Positions 18,667 through 27,238 of a DNA stretch of 64,000 bases are shown here, piece after piece. Within the stretch, counting starts at the first letter, position 1. Every line of letters starts with the position of its first letter. Source of the DNA: Sporofaciens musculi (GTDB lineage: Bacteria > Bacillota > Clostridia > Lachnospirales > Lachnospiraceae); the NCBI RefSeq assembly GCF_009830285.1, contig NZ_WUQX01000001.1:3472501-3536500 (forward strand), read 5' to 3'. The position numbers were made by a program, and so were the translations under genes. The notes beneath the pieces are model-generated. The model ran no database searches. It was not told where the DNA came from and saw nothing but the letters and a program-made list of their open reading frames with translations.

Positions 18667-19548
18667 TTACCCTTTTCCAAGAAAATCTTTTTCATTTTCC
18701 TCTTGACATATTACCAAATTGCTTTCGGGTTGTTTCCTGCCTTTATCATACTGGCTTGCAATGTTCCTTGCAAATGTGCGGTTCTGACATTTTGCTTCGA
18801 TTTGCACATTTCGGACTGCCGCAGAGATTTCCCTTAACGCCATCTCGGAAATGTCACTTGTGGCGATGCCGATGGCGTTCAATGTCTGGGGCGTGTTGAA
18901 ATTTATAATCTCCGCAAAATCCTCACGCTCAAAATACCCGTCCGCATACAGTCCGCAGCGGCTCAACAGCATATAAGCGACGCTGTTTGCGGCAAGCCGT
19001 CTGTAAATCACTTCTATATTATAGTCGTCCAGCTCCTCCAAAAAGCTGTCTTTCATGCAGTCCTTTAGCTGTGAGAGGTAATCGGGTAAATTGTCCTCCA
19101 CGGCGTTCTCCGCCGTCCCTATTAAAAATGTGGCAAAATCGCCGCCCTCCGTGCCGCCGAACCTGTCCGCAAGCCGTTCCATGACGGGCTGCTCGTACCG
19201 CTTATCCATCCGCCATATCGGGACGGGTCGGCTGCCATAATAGCCCTCATGGGTGTCGGAAACGTCAAAATAATATTTCAGCGTGTTCCTGCGTCCTTTC
19301 GGGTCAAAGACCGCTATGCCTTTGCTGTCCTTATTCACCCACCTTTTAAAAAGCCTGTTCCATGTGCCAATCTCGGCGACTGCCGTGGCGTCTGGGCGTT
19401 GGGCGTAGATTAAGAGCTGCTCGTCAAAGCGGCACTTGTAATTGCGGCAGGCAGAGGATAAAAAGCCCTGCCACGCCTGCGGGTTTCTCGTGACGTCCCT
19501 CCCCGTGCGGCGGTACAGCTCTGTAATAAGCTGGTATTTTGCAGCCAC
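18667..19548 (-). pseudogene. methylase-helicase megaprotein, N-terminal fragment upstream of the IS110 insertion
   Basis: This is the N-terminal part of the gene continued at 9975-16910. It encodes 293 residues from a GTG at 19548 (VAAKYQLITELYRRTG), preceded by AAGGAGGTG; the open frame reaches 19611 but that start has no such site. Typical segments are WQGFLSSACRNYKCRFDEQL and DTHEGYYGSRPVPIW. The last 17 codons (from 18721) are IS sequence. The original gene was about 2,600 residues even after its 3' truncation. Function in relatives is not firmly known. Confidence 0.85.
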
Positions 19549-19562
19549 AGGCTCACACCTCC

Positions 19563-20021
19563 TTATCGTTCCAAATCTTTGTTTTTCTGCTTCCTGTCGT
19601 ATTCCCCGCACCGTTCAGCGATTTCGGAATACATCTTTTCCCTCATGTCCCGCTCATAGGCTCGGTATTCCTTTGCCTTTTCCGTGGGCTTGTACCAGAC
19701 GCTTTTCTGGTCGGCTTCGTCCATCTGCCCATAGCGGTCGTCTATATTATCCATATATTTCTGATAGACGGCACGGGCGGCGGGTGTATCCTTTGCGTAT
19801 CGGTAGCGTTCAAGGCTCTTATGCGAGCCACGCAGTTCGGCATACTCGTAGAGCATACGGATAACCTCACGGTCAAGCCCTTTCTGCCCCTCGGCGGCAT
19901 AGATTTCCGACAAGCCCCTGCACCTCCATGAATGATACGGAGAGGTGTCGTTGGAGCTGTGGGAAGATACATACACGCCGTCTTTCTTTACTGTGATACG
20001 GTTGATAAGCTCGGTACTCAA
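19563..20021 (-). CDS. conserved element protein of unknown function
   Basis: A 152-residue charged protein starting at TTG (STELINRITVKKDGVYVSSHSSND). Its C-terminal half is rich in Tyr, Arg and Glu (KEYRAYERDMREKMYSEIAERC). It ends 14 bases before the start of the megaprotein fragment, whose ribosome site lies right behind the stop. The TTG overlaps the stop of a 21-codon upstream ORF (TTGA). Soluble; no known motif recognised. Confidence 0.75.
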   Translation of the reverse strand: MSTELINRITVKKDGVYVSSHSSNDTSPYHSWRCRGLSEIYAAEGQKGLDREVIRMLYEYAELRGSHKSLERYRYAKDTPAARAVYQKYMDNIDDRYGQMDEADQKSVWYKPTEKAKEYRAYERDMREKMYSEIAERCGEYDRKQKNKDLER

Positions 20022-20083
20022 TCCCTATCACCGCCCGATAAAACAGTCTGTTCCATAAAAATATCAATCCTCCTGTTGTCCAT
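20018..20083 (-). CDS. possible 21-residue leader peptide
   Basis: ATG at 20083 opens a 21-codon frame (MDNRRIDIFMEQTVLSGGDRD) whose TGA overlaps the TTG start of the next gene. An AGGAGG inside the frame precedes an internal ATG. It could couple translation of the downstream gene. It is short enough to be chance. Confidence 0.3.
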   Translation of the reverse strand: MDNRRIDIFMEQTVLSGGDRD

Positions 20084-20092
20084 GCCCCGCCT

Positions 20093-20317
20093 TTAAGCAG
20101 GGGCATAGCTGATTCTGTTTTGTTCCATCCTCTGTGCAAACTCCCGAACGGCACACCTTACGCCGTCAATCTCTGCATGGGTTTCGTCCAGATAGCGGCA
20201 GACGGCAAAATAATCCTCCCCGTTCCCATAAAACATACGGATGATGTCGCCATCGGGGACAGAAAAAAGCGTCCTGCCTTTGCTGTCCGTCATGCAGACC
20301 TGCCTTGCTGCGTTCAC
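20093..20317 (-). CDS. small conserved element protein
   Basis: A 74-residue protein. Its C-terminal part (FAVCRYLDETHAEIDGVRCAVREFAQRMEQN) resembles the end of the 232-residue protein at 20533-21231 (CRFIDEYHTEVG, HICEFAERMERNG). The two share a domain and one may be a shortened duplicate. The start overlaps the stop of the upstream 68-residue gene by four bases. Function unknown. Confidence 0.72.
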   Translation of the reverse strand: MNAARQVCMTDSKGRTLFSVPDGDIIRMFYGNGEDYFAVCRYLDETHAEIDGVRCAVREFAQRMEQNRISYAPA

Positions 20318-20520
20318 TCCGTGCCACCTCCCAGAAATGAGATGACCCTGTTCCCCTTGATGCTTTTTTGCAGCTCGTTGATGAGCGTGATGTCCGCCAC
20401 CGTGATTCCCTGCATGGAGAGAATGTCGTCCATCGTCATGGCGGCGATAGCTTTTTCTTCGGTAAAGCCCGCTTCAAATATCTTATTTAGAACCTTAACG
20501 GCTTTCTGGTTGACTGCCAT
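20314..20520 (-). CDS. small helical element protein
   Basis: A 68-residue, mainly helical protein (NQKAVKVLNKIFEAGF, then TMDDILSMQGITVADITLINELQ). The repeated short helices resemble a helix-turn-helix or death-domain-like bundle, but I recognise no family. It overlaps the downstream gene by four bases, consistent with operon coupling. Confidence 0.7.
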   Translation of the reverse strand: MAVNQKAVKVLNKIFEAGFTEEKAIAAMTMDDILSMQGITVADITLINELQKSIKGNRVISFLGGGTE

Positions 20521-20532
20521 ATCCCATACCTC

Positions 20533-21231
20533 CTATCGCTCATGGTCTTTGTGCTTCGGGGCTTTCTGTGCGGACGGCGGCTCTTGCGGCTTCGGTTCGC
20601 AGCTATGCCCGTTCCTTTCCATACGCTCGGCAAACTCGCAGATGTGGTAGAGGTTGCTGCCCACCTCGGTATGGTATTCGTCAATGAAACGGCAGCTTTT
20701 TTCCGCCTTTTCTCCCCAATCATAAGTGATAATGATTTTCCCGCCGTCTGGGATGCGGAACAGCTCTTTGTAATGGGGGTCAATAAAGCGGATTCCCTGT
20801 TCTGCTCTGGATATATGCCTGTCGAGCCATTCTTTCACATAGCAGTAGCAGTAAAAATTGTAATCGCCCTTTGTGGGGTTGCAGCGGAGCAGGAAAGCGT
20901 GCTTGTCGATGTCCACACGGAAACCGTACTCAGTACAGTAGTTCCCCATAAAGGCGGCATCGGGGGATTGCCTTGCAGCCGACGACATATCACGGCGGCT
21001 GTGCAGAAGCCCCTTATCTTCACGCAGGGCATTGATTACATCGTCAAGCCCCGACTTAAATTCATCGGTTTTCCACTGTTCCCTCGTATCAGACCAATCG
21101 GTATGAAACTCGTTCCCAGAGCCGCCAAAGTCCCCACGGAGATGCCCAATGCATCCCGTCTGCCCCTCAAGCTGCATACTCTGGGCGTAGGTGTATTTCT
21201 GTTCGGATTGCGTTAAAGCCCGTATCTCCAT
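20533..21231 (-). CDS. conserved element protein (DUF-type), 232 residues
   Basis: The start at 21231 (MEIRALTQSEQKYTYAQSMQ) is preferred over the open frame to 21357 because GGGAGGAACGCTG precedes it and relatives begin here. It contains GCIGHLRGDFGGSGNEF, NYCTEYGFRVD and a C-terminal domain CRFIDEYHTEVGSNLYHICEF. The tail is proline- and lysine-rich. The protein looks cytoplasmic. Proteins like this are regular companions of the methylase-helicase in Clostridiales conjugative transposons; function unknown. It starts at the stop of the upstream gene. Confidence 0.8.
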   Translation of the reverse strand: MEIRALTQSEQKYTYAQSMQLEGQTGCIGHLRGDFGGSGNEFHTDWSDTREQWKTDEFKSGLDDVINALREDKGLLHSRRDMSSAARQSPDAAFMGNYCTEYGFRVDIDKHAFLLRCNPTKGDYNFYCYCYVKEWLDRHISRAEQGIRFIDPHYKELFRIPDGGKIIITYDWGEKAEKSCRFIDEYHTEVGSNLYHICEFAERMERNGHSCEPKPQEPPSAQKAPKHKDHER

Positions 21232-21836
21232 CAGCGTTCCTCCCTGCTCTTTGATTTCTTCGCCTTTTCCTGCGATTGGATTTTTGCGAGGGCTTCTTTT
21301 GCCCAGACGGGCATCTTCTCTGGCTTGATTTCCCCAAGCACGTCGCACCGTTCCCATCGGGCGTGCTTTCCGTCCGCAAGGGAAGTGCCGAACACCGCCT
21401 GCCCTCTGCCGCCCAACGCACCGTGACCGCCGTCCGCCAGTACAAGCTGGTAGGCAGAATGCCTGTACTCATGGCGGTTGACCTCGGCATTGATGACAAC
21501 GACCTTTCCCACAATGCTGCCGCATTTGTCGTCTGGGATGCAGTCGTCTATGGTAAACGGGGTCATGTCAAACTTGAACTGTTCCTGCTCGGCTCTTACA
21601 CTTTCTATCTGTTCCTGCACCCTGTCGGTAAACATCTGCATGGCTTCCAGATAGTCGTCAGAGCCGACCGCATCCGTTACCCATTCTGCGGACAGCGGGT
21701 TGTCGTAAGTGCAGCAGCAGACAAGATACGGGTATTCCTCTTTCTCATCTATGCCGAACACGACTTCCTTTTTTCCGATGTGGATGCTCTGCGTGACCTC
21801 ATAGGAGCTAATCATCCGTTTTTCTTCATTCTCCAT
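21231..21836 (-). CDS. conserved element protein (antirestriction-region companion), 201 residues
   Basis: Start taken at 21836 (MENEEKRMISSYEVTQSIHI), with GGAGAACCCC before it; the open frame runs to 21875. It contains HIGKKEVVFGIDEKEEYPYLVC, a central DDYLEAMQMFTDR, and HARWERCDVLGEIKPEKMPVWAKE near the C-terminus, then a lysine-rich tail. This matches a common unnamed family of conjugative transposons. The start overlaps the end of the 52-residue zinc-ribbon gene by 11 bases. Confidence 0.8.
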   Translation of the reverse strand: MENEEKRMISSYEVTQSIHIGKKEVVFGIDEKEEYPYLVCCCTYDNPLSAEWVTDAVGSDDYLEAMQMFTDRVQEQIESVRAEQEQFKFDMTPFTIDDCIPDDKCGSIVGKVVVINAEVNRHEYRHSAYQLVLADGGHGALGGRGQAVFGTSLADGKHARWERCDVLGEIKPEKMPVWAKEALAKIQSQEKAKKSKSREER

Positions 21837-21984
21837 CGGGGTTCTCCTTTCTTTGCTTTTTCTCCCTCTGCTCATCTAAAATCTTTTGGATGCAGACATC
21901 GCAGAAAATAGTACGGCTGTCCTTATATCGGGGATAAGGACAGGTCGTGCAGTCATATTTCTTATGGTTTTCATTGCTGCTCAT
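21826..21984 (-). CDS. 52-residue zinc-ribbon-like protein
   Basis: A short gene starting at 21984 (MSSNENHKKYDCTTCPYPRY). Two CxxC pairs, CTTC and CDVC, are 16 residues apart and suggest a zinc ribbon. The tail is Lys/Glu-rich. It begins one base after the upstream gene stops and overlaps the downstream start by 11 bases, so it fits the operon exactly. Function unknown. Confidence 0.7.
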   Translation of the reverse strand: MSSNENHKKYDCTTCPYPRYKDSRTIFCDVCIQKILDEQREKKQRKENPDGE

Positions 21985-21985
21985 G

Positions 21986-22261
21986 CTACCGCTCACGCCC
22001 ATCGTGCTGCTTCACTTTTTTATCTGGCTGTTGATTGTATGGCATCTGGCACTCTGACTGGTAGCGTTCGTTCAGCTTCTCCCTCGCCGCTTCAAGGGTA
22101 TTGCAGTAACAGCCCCAGTAATAGTTGTCGCCGCCCTTGCAGTACCAGCATACATACGGGTTCGGGGCTTTCGGGTGATGCCCGATGACAAGCTCCGTGT
22201 TCCCGATTGTGCAGCCCTCTATGATTTCATAGCCCTGATTGGAGCGTGTTTCACCGTCCAT
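21986..22261 (-). CDS. small Cys/Tyr-rich element protein
   Basis: A 91-residue protein with a compact domain EIIEGCTIGNTELVIGHHP, then YVCWYCKGGDNYYWGCYCNT and a basic tail (KKVKQHDGRER). Several cysteines sit in the middle, perhaps binding metal. It belongs to the tightly packed set of small genes between spaA and the methylase-helicase. Function unknown. Confidence 0.75.
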   Translation of the reverse strand: MDGETRSNQGYEIIEGCTIGNTELVIGHHPKAPNPYVCWYCKGGDNYYWGCYCNTLEAAREKLNERYQSECQMPYNQQPDKKVKQHDGRER

Positions 22262-22296
22262 AGGCGTTCCTCCTCTCTTTCAATTTTTTACTCACT

Positions 22297-22602
22297 TCAA
22301 GATTCTTTGGCATATCTGCGGTATGCCTTTTCCCCTTTGGCTCTGATTTTCTGCATCCGCACACTCCCTAAAAGTTCTGGGCATTTCTCCTGCAATTTGC
22401 GGCGTGTCCTGCCCACGCTCTCAAAGCTCGGCAAGCCAAGCTCCTTATGGTTCAAAAGTATCTGGGCAAGCGGCATATTTCCCGCATCTTTCAGATAAAG
22501 GTTGCAGAGGGCAAGGTACAGCACCATGTCGTCGTTTCTGGCGTCCTCATTCTCTTGCAGGACGGCTCTGACTTTGCCCTCAATGGTTTTCAGACTGTCC
22601 AT
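22297..22602 (-). CDS. conserved element protein, 101 residues
   Basis: Start taken at 22602 (MDSLKTIEGKVRAVLQEN) because CGGAGGAATTT precedes it; the open frame reaches 22692. All-helical and basic, it includes NDDMVLYLALCNLYL and ESVGRTRRKLQEKCPELLG, which resembles a helix-turn-helix of phage-type regulators. DNA binding is only suggested by this pattern. Confidence 0.75.
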   Translation of the reverse strand: MDSLKTIEGKVRAVLQENEDARNDDMVLYLALCNLYLKDAGNMPLAQILLNHKELGLPSFESVGRTRRKLQEKCPELLGSVRMQKIRAKGEKAYRRYAKES

Positions 22603-22703
22603 AAATTCCTCCGTTCCGTGTGTTTCTTTGCACAAACATCCTTTATAAATGGAAAGAGAGCGGTATTTTTCAACCACCCCAATCCACATCAATCTGTCTT
22701 AAT

Positions 22704-22793
22704 TTATTTCTTCCTGTTACGGATTTTCAGCCATACCGCCGCACTTACCATGAATACGGCAAGAATGGCTGCAATGATTGTCTTTCCCCTCAT
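22704..22793 (-). CDS. 29-residue membrane peptide downstream of the adhesin
   Basis: MRGKTIIAAILAVFMVSAAV followed by WLKIRNRKK: one membrane segment with a basic tail. AAGGAGGACTAAGC, overlapping the adhesin stop, gives a good ribosome site, and the start is 6 bases after that stop. It is probably translated with the adhesin. Function unknown. Confidence 0.55.
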   Translation of the reverse strand: MRGKTIIAAILAVFMVSAAVWLKIRNRKK

Positions 22794-22798
22794 CCTGC

Positions 22799-25700
22799 TT
22801 AGTCCTCCTTTTTCTTTCTTCCGCACTGGTAGCCTGCAAACCCGAAGATTCCCGCACCGGCTGTAAATGCCGCCGCAAGGCTCACCCACAAGCCAAGATT
22901 AAAATCGTCGCCTGTTTTCGGGGTGTCACGCAGTTCGTTGTGCATGGTTACGGTTGCTGTTTCATCTGTCTTAATGGTCACTTTCTGGTCGGCGGGCAGG
23001 ATATAGCCAGAGGATGCCTTGTCGCTGACCTCGGACACGGTGTACTCGCCGATACGCAAGCCGTCAACTACGATTTCGCCGTTCTTGTCCGTCTTGAATG
23101 TCTGGTCGTAATCTTTGCCGATGACACGGAAAGAGAATCCCTCCACTTTTCCGTCAGAGGAAGTCTTGACGATTTTAAGGCTTCCTTTCTGTGCTTCATT
23201 TAAAAATCCTTTGCCCGCTTCATTCTCCACGTTGTAGGTCTTGCCGTTTTCCTCAATGGATACGGGATAAACATTCTCGTCCAGAACAAAGCCTGTCGGG
23301 GCGGTTTTCTCACTGACAAGGTACTTGCCGTATCTGAGGTCGTTCATCTGGTAAACGCCTTTTTCTACCTCTCCCATCTCGCCGAGCAGTTCATCCTTTT
23401 TATCCAATTTCCCGTCGCCGTCCGTATCAGCGTAAACCTCAAATACCGCACCTGTGAGCTTGTTGTCTGGGTAGTCCTTGTCTACTTTCGTCAGAGCGAT
23501 GTTGCCCATAATAAAGTAGTTGACAAGCTCTATCTCCACAACTTCATCAACCTCGCTGATTGTCACGCTGATTTCTTCCTCGGAGAGTACATATCCTTTC
23601 GGGCTTTCGATTTCACGGATTATCCATATGCCATACGGAACTTTATCAAAAGAAAAACTGCCGTCATCCTCGGATGTGGCAGTGGCAATCGCATTTTCCT
23701 TTGTATATTCTGTTGTCCCCGTCTGAAAGATGCCGATGAACGCACCGCCTAAATCCTCGCCATCCTCGTTGGACTTTTTGCCGCTGACAGAGCCGTAAAT
23801 CAGTTCGTTTTCAATGGCTTCTCCCTCGTTTGCCGTGATATTCACGACGGCTGTTTCCTGCCCTGCGTACTCAAAATCAACAGGGTACTTCTCGTCGCTG
23901 ACAAGGTAAGCGACATTTGTTGATATTTCCTGCACATAATAGCTGCCTATCGGCAGGTCGCTGACTGCCTTTCCGTGACCGTTCTCGTCAAGGAAAATAA
24001 CTTCAATCAATCCATCGACAGGGATAACAGAGCCGTCGGCGGCGGTCAGCTCCTCGGCGGCATACAGACCGAACGTAACGTCTTTGATTTCGCCGTTGCT
24101 GCCCACGCCGTATGCTTCATCAACCTCAAGGCTCTTGTTTAAATCAATTTCTACACGCTGACGCTCGTTGTAAAACTCCGTGCCTGTTTCCGTCACTTCG
24201 ATTTCCTGCCCCGCATACACAAGCTCAACCGCATGGATTTCATCGTTTAATACCATGCCATACGGGGCGGTCACTTCCTTTACCCCATACTTTCCGAGAT
24301 AAAGCTCTTTGCTTTCCGCCGTGCCATCTTCCCCTGTGGTAAGCGTGTCCACGACCTCGCCTTTCTCGGCTCTGACCGTTCCGTCCGTTGTAATAATGTC
24401 CTCGGCTGCGGTAATCTCGTAAACTGCACCCTCTAAATTATCCACGGCAAAAATCGGCTGGTACAGCCCCTTGTTTCCCGATACCCTGCTGAATACCTCC
24501 CCAGACTTGGATACTGTAATCTTGCCTTTCTGTGCCACGTTGGAGCGTTCTACCTTGACAATAGTGATTCCGCTTTCCTCCTCGGAGTTTTCCTGCTCCA
24601 CGTCAAAATAAACTGGCTCGGAATCCAGAACATAGCCGTATGGGGCTTGCACTTCCACAAGCGAATAGCCCTTGCCGTATTCTAAGGTCTGCGGCGTGAT
24701 AAGCCCGCCGTCCGCCGTGGTGTAGAACGTGTCAATCTCCGTCACTTCGGGATAAGTGAATTTCATTGTTACAAGGTTTCCCTCTGGGTCGTAAATCTGG
24801 AAGCCTGCGCCCGCATACGGGATAACCCTGCCTGTTTCTATATCCTTTTTCACAATCTTGATATAGCTCTCAAAGTTGGCGTTGTTGATAAGGTAGCGGT
24901 AAGTCTGGCTGTCCTTGCAGATGAACACGTCAAAGTCTTTCATCAGCTCACGCCCATCCCATCCAGAGGTCTGGTGAACCGTATAGATGCCGTATGGCAT
25001 ATCCTTTGTCTGGGCAAATCCGTTCTCATCACAAATGAGCGTGTCACGTTCCGTTTCCTCCGCCGCATCAAAGCTGCCTGCGGATTTTAAATATACCTCA
25101 AAAACAGCCCCCTCCTCTGGCGTTTCAATCTGGGTTTCGCCGTTATCGGTATGCTTGATGATAGCGATATTTCCCTTAATGACCTGCTCGTTTACGTCAT
25201 TCTTTGCAGAATTATATTCCACGGTGTAAAGCTGCGGCTCTACACCTACATGGTGGATTGTGGTGTCCAGAAGATAGCCCTCGGACGGGGTAATCTCACG
25301 GATGCTCCAGTCATCGCCGCAGATATAATATTTCGTTGTGAACTGCCCGTTTTCATCGGTGGTGTAAGTGTCAACCAGTTCCTCCCCTTTATAGATGCCG
25401 TAAACCGCACCTGCAAGGGAAGCGTCGCCCTGCGGCTTCTTTCCTGTTTCCACGTCGGTCTTTAATACCGTGACATTGAACTTCTTCAAAATGTTGTGGA
25501 AGCTGCGGTTTGTGACCTTTTTCCACTCAATCGGGGCTGTCTGGGATGCAGGCACAACATAGCGGACTGCCGTATCCACTTCCTCAAGAGTATAAGGCGT
25601 GCTGCCGCTGATAAGGACGTTCTCAAACTTTGCCAATCCGTTCTTATCGGTTATGGCATATTCATCAATAGCCAAGCCGCTCAATGATGTTCCGTAAAGG

Positions 25701-26947
25701 TGGAACTTCACGCCCTCCACAAGATTATCCTCGGATGTTTTTACAACTTCCAGACTGCCACGTTTTAAAGTATTGCTGAATGTGACCGTAGAGGTTTTCC
25801 CTCCGATAATCGTCACGGTCTGGGTTTTCTGCGGCTCATAGCGGTCAATGGACTGCTCGGTAACGGTATAAGTGCCAGGGAATAAGCCCTCCACTGTGAT
25901 ATTTCCATTCTTGTCGGTTTTTACAGTCTTATTGAAGCCGTCACCTTTGATGGTAAAGGAAATCCCCACAACAACGCCGTCCTCAGAAGTTTTCTTTAAA
26001 GCTACTGTTCCTGTCGGGGTTTCCACGTTGATATATGCCATCATGGTATCTACGTTTTCCACGCCCGTAATGACGTCCTGCAAGTTGGGGTCGCCGTAAG
26101 CAATCATCATCGCCCCGCTGCTGACCGTTGGCGTGTTGTTCCTCGTTGCCGTAATCCTCGCCTTGCCGTCAATCGCCTTTTTTGACGTGATGGTGAGCTT
26201 GTTCCCAGATTTGGAAACTTTCACATTGCTGTCGGAACTGGTAAAGGAATACTCGGAAAGAGCATTATTCTTATCCGTCAATGTCAGACTGTACTTCCCG
26301 TCCTTATAGGCAAGCTCCTTTGTGATGTCTTTCTTGCCCGCCGACATGAAGCTTGGAATCGTGCTGTGCCTTGTCATCAGCGACACAATCTGGTCGTAAG
26401 CCGCCCTCGCCCCGCTGTTGGCATAGTTAGAGCCAAAGTGCAGGCTGTAAACGGTCGTGCTTGTCTGGCTGTACGGGCTTGTGGCGTTGCGGCATCCCGT
26501 AACAAACTCCCATACAAGGGTCTGGGTGGCAAGCCATTTCTCGTCATCGCTCCCAGATAAATTCCCGCTGTTGCCCTGATAGCCGTAGAGCAGGGCAAGC
26601 CCCACCGCCTTTTTCTGGTCTGCGGAGAGGGCGTTCCAAGCGTTGGAAGAAGCCTTTGCCAATGTGTTCCCCGTTTTCAGCGGCACGCCTGGCTGAAGGC
26701 AGAACGCCGTTTCCCCGTCCACATACATACGGTATTTGTATTCGCCTGTCCCTCCTGCGGTATGACCGCCAATGTTGGCACTGGAATTATATCTGATTGC
26801 GTTCCCTGCACCGTCATAGGTGTGGGTAAAGCTAATCGTGCCGATGTCGCCCGCCGCAAACGCTGTCGTGGCAGGGACGGCAGACAGTGCCGTGACCGCA
26901 ACAAGGGCAAACGCCGCAGCCCTTTTGAATAATTTACGAATCTTCAT
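22799..26947 (-). CDS. SpaA/Cna-B-type surface adhesin with thioester domain and sortase signal
   Basis: A 1382-residue cell-wall protein. It has a signal peptide (residues 1-32, ending TTAFAA) and an N-terminal thioester-type domain (FCLQPG near residue 83; ATQTLVWEF near 145). Many prealbumin-like Cna-B/SpaA repeats follow, each with an isopeptide-type KT/KTD lysine start, a central E and a YTVEE/YGVKE-like strand. The C-terminus is TPKTGD, a membrane segment and KKKED. The sortase motif is TPKTG rather than LPxTG. A 7-bp stem at 27031-27066 lies in its leader. Such adhesins are regular parts of Clostridiales conjugative transposons and may promote cell contact. No sortase gene is in the window. 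Confidence 0.93.
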   Translation of the reverse strand: MKIRKLFKRAAAFALVAVTALSAVPATTAFAAGDIGTISFTHTYDGAGNAIRYNSSANIGGHTAGGTGEYKYRMYVDGETAFCLQPGVPLKTGNTLAKASSNAWNALSADQKKAVGLALLYGYQGNSGNLSGSDDEKWLATQTLVWEFVTGCRNATSPYSQTSTTVYSLHFGSNYANSGARAAYDQIVSLMTRHSTIPSFMSAGKKDITKELAYKDGKYSLTLTDKNNALSEYSFTSSDSNVKVSKSGNKLTITSKKAIDGKARITATRNNTPTVSSGAMMIAYGDPNLQDVITGVENVDTMMAYINVETPTGTVALKKTSEDGVVVGISFTIKGDGFNKTVKTDKNGNITVEGLFPGTYTVTEQSIDRYEPQKTQTVTIIGGKTSTVTFSNTLKRGSLEVVKTSEDNLVEGVKFHLYGTSLSGLAIDEYAITDKNGLAKFENVLISGSTPYTLEEVDTAVRYVVPASQTAPIEWKKVTNRSFHNILKKFNVTVLKTDVETGKKPQGDASLAGAVYGIYKGEELVDTYTTDENGQFTTKYYICGDDWSIREITPSEGYLLDTTIHHVGVEPQLYTVEYNSAKNDVNEQVIKGNIAIIKHTDNGETQIETPEEGAVFEVYLKSAGSFDAAEETERDTLICDENGFAQTKDMPYGIYTVHQTSGWDGRELMKDFDVFICKDSQTYRYLINNANFESYIKIVKKDIETGRVIPYAGAGFQIYDPEGNLVTMKFTYPEVTEIDTFYTTADGGLITPQTLEYGKGYSLVEVQAPYGYVLDSEPVYFDVEQENSEEESGITIVKVERSNVAQKGKITVSKSGEVFSRVSGNKGLYQPIFAVDNLEGAVYEITAAEDIITTDGTVRAEKGEVVDTLTTGEDGTAESKELYLGKYGVKEVTAPYGMVLNDEIHAVELVYAGQEIEVTETGTEFYNERQRVEIDLNKSLEVDEAYGVGSNGEIKDVTFGLYAAEELTAADGSVIPVDGLIEVIFLDENGHGKAVSDLPIGSYYVQEISTNVAYLVSDEKYPVDFEYAGQETAVVNITANEGEAIENELIYGSVSGKKSNEDGEDLGGAFIGIFQTGTTEYTKENAIATATSEDDGSFSFDKVPYGIWIIREIESPKGYVLSEEEISVTISEVDEVVEIELVNYFIMGNIALTKVDKDYPDNKLTGAVFEVYADTDGDGKLDKKDELLGEMGEVEKGVYQMNDLRYGKYLVSEKTAPTGFVLDENVYPVSIEENGKTYNVENEAGKGFLNEAQKGSLKIVKTSSDGKVEGFSFRVIGKDYDQTFKTDKNGEIVVDGLRIGEYTVSEVSDKASSGYILPADQKVTIKTDETATVTMHNELRDTPKTGDDFNLGLWVSLAAAFTAGAGIFGFAGYQCGRKKKED

Positions 26948-27238
26948 TCATTACCTCCTGTTCGTTCTCATGTTGATAGTTGCTCATTGATTTGCTGACA
27001 GAAAAAGCTGCCCCTCTGGACAGCCTTTACGCCGAATAACTCATGACAATGCACAAGTCATTCGGCTGTCGTGGCAGTCGCCAAATGTCCGTGCAAGCAC
27101 GTCCGATTGGCTCGTTGCCTACGCATATTTCTTTTCTCGGATAGTTACTGGCAGTATCTAGGGGGAGAGGTGTGGAGAGGGGGAAATTCAAAAAAATTTG
27201 CTATCCCCCAAAGGGCGGACTTCTCCCCAAGTGTGCGG
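26948..27238. other. spaA leader / parB downstream region with dyads, possible parS-like site
   Basis: No gene is visible. There is a perfect 7-bp stem, GCCGAAT (27031-27037) and ATTCGGC (27060-27066). A nested imperfect palindrome at 27073-27119 has outer arms GGCA/TGCC, middle arms GCCAA (27080-27084) and TTGGC (27107-27111), and the centre GTGCAAGCAC (27091-27100). It lies next to parB-parA, so a centromere-like role is possible. A purine-rich run follows at 27158-27186. Confidence 0.45.

Larger units (their letters stand above)
16909..18721 (+). mobile_element. IS110-family insertion sequence
   Basis: The ends were placed by rejoining the interrupted gene. Left flank TTTCGCTC-CT and right flank CT-TTCGGG share a CT, and joining them through one CT restores the reading frame PERSENNERNH of the megaprotein. 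The insertion is 1813 bp with one CT counted. A CT dinucleotide core is what IS621 of this family uses. The element carries one recombinase gene (plus strand), a 424-base 5' non-coding region and a short 3' end with a palindrome. No terminal inverted repeats were seen, as expected for this family. Confidence 0.88.

Noticed and set aside
22799..26947. Possible tandem DNA repeat or CRISPR-like periodicity in the adhesin gene
   Set aside because: The periodicity comes from diverged Cna-B protein repeats; no identical direct repeats with unique spacers exist here or elsewhere in the window.
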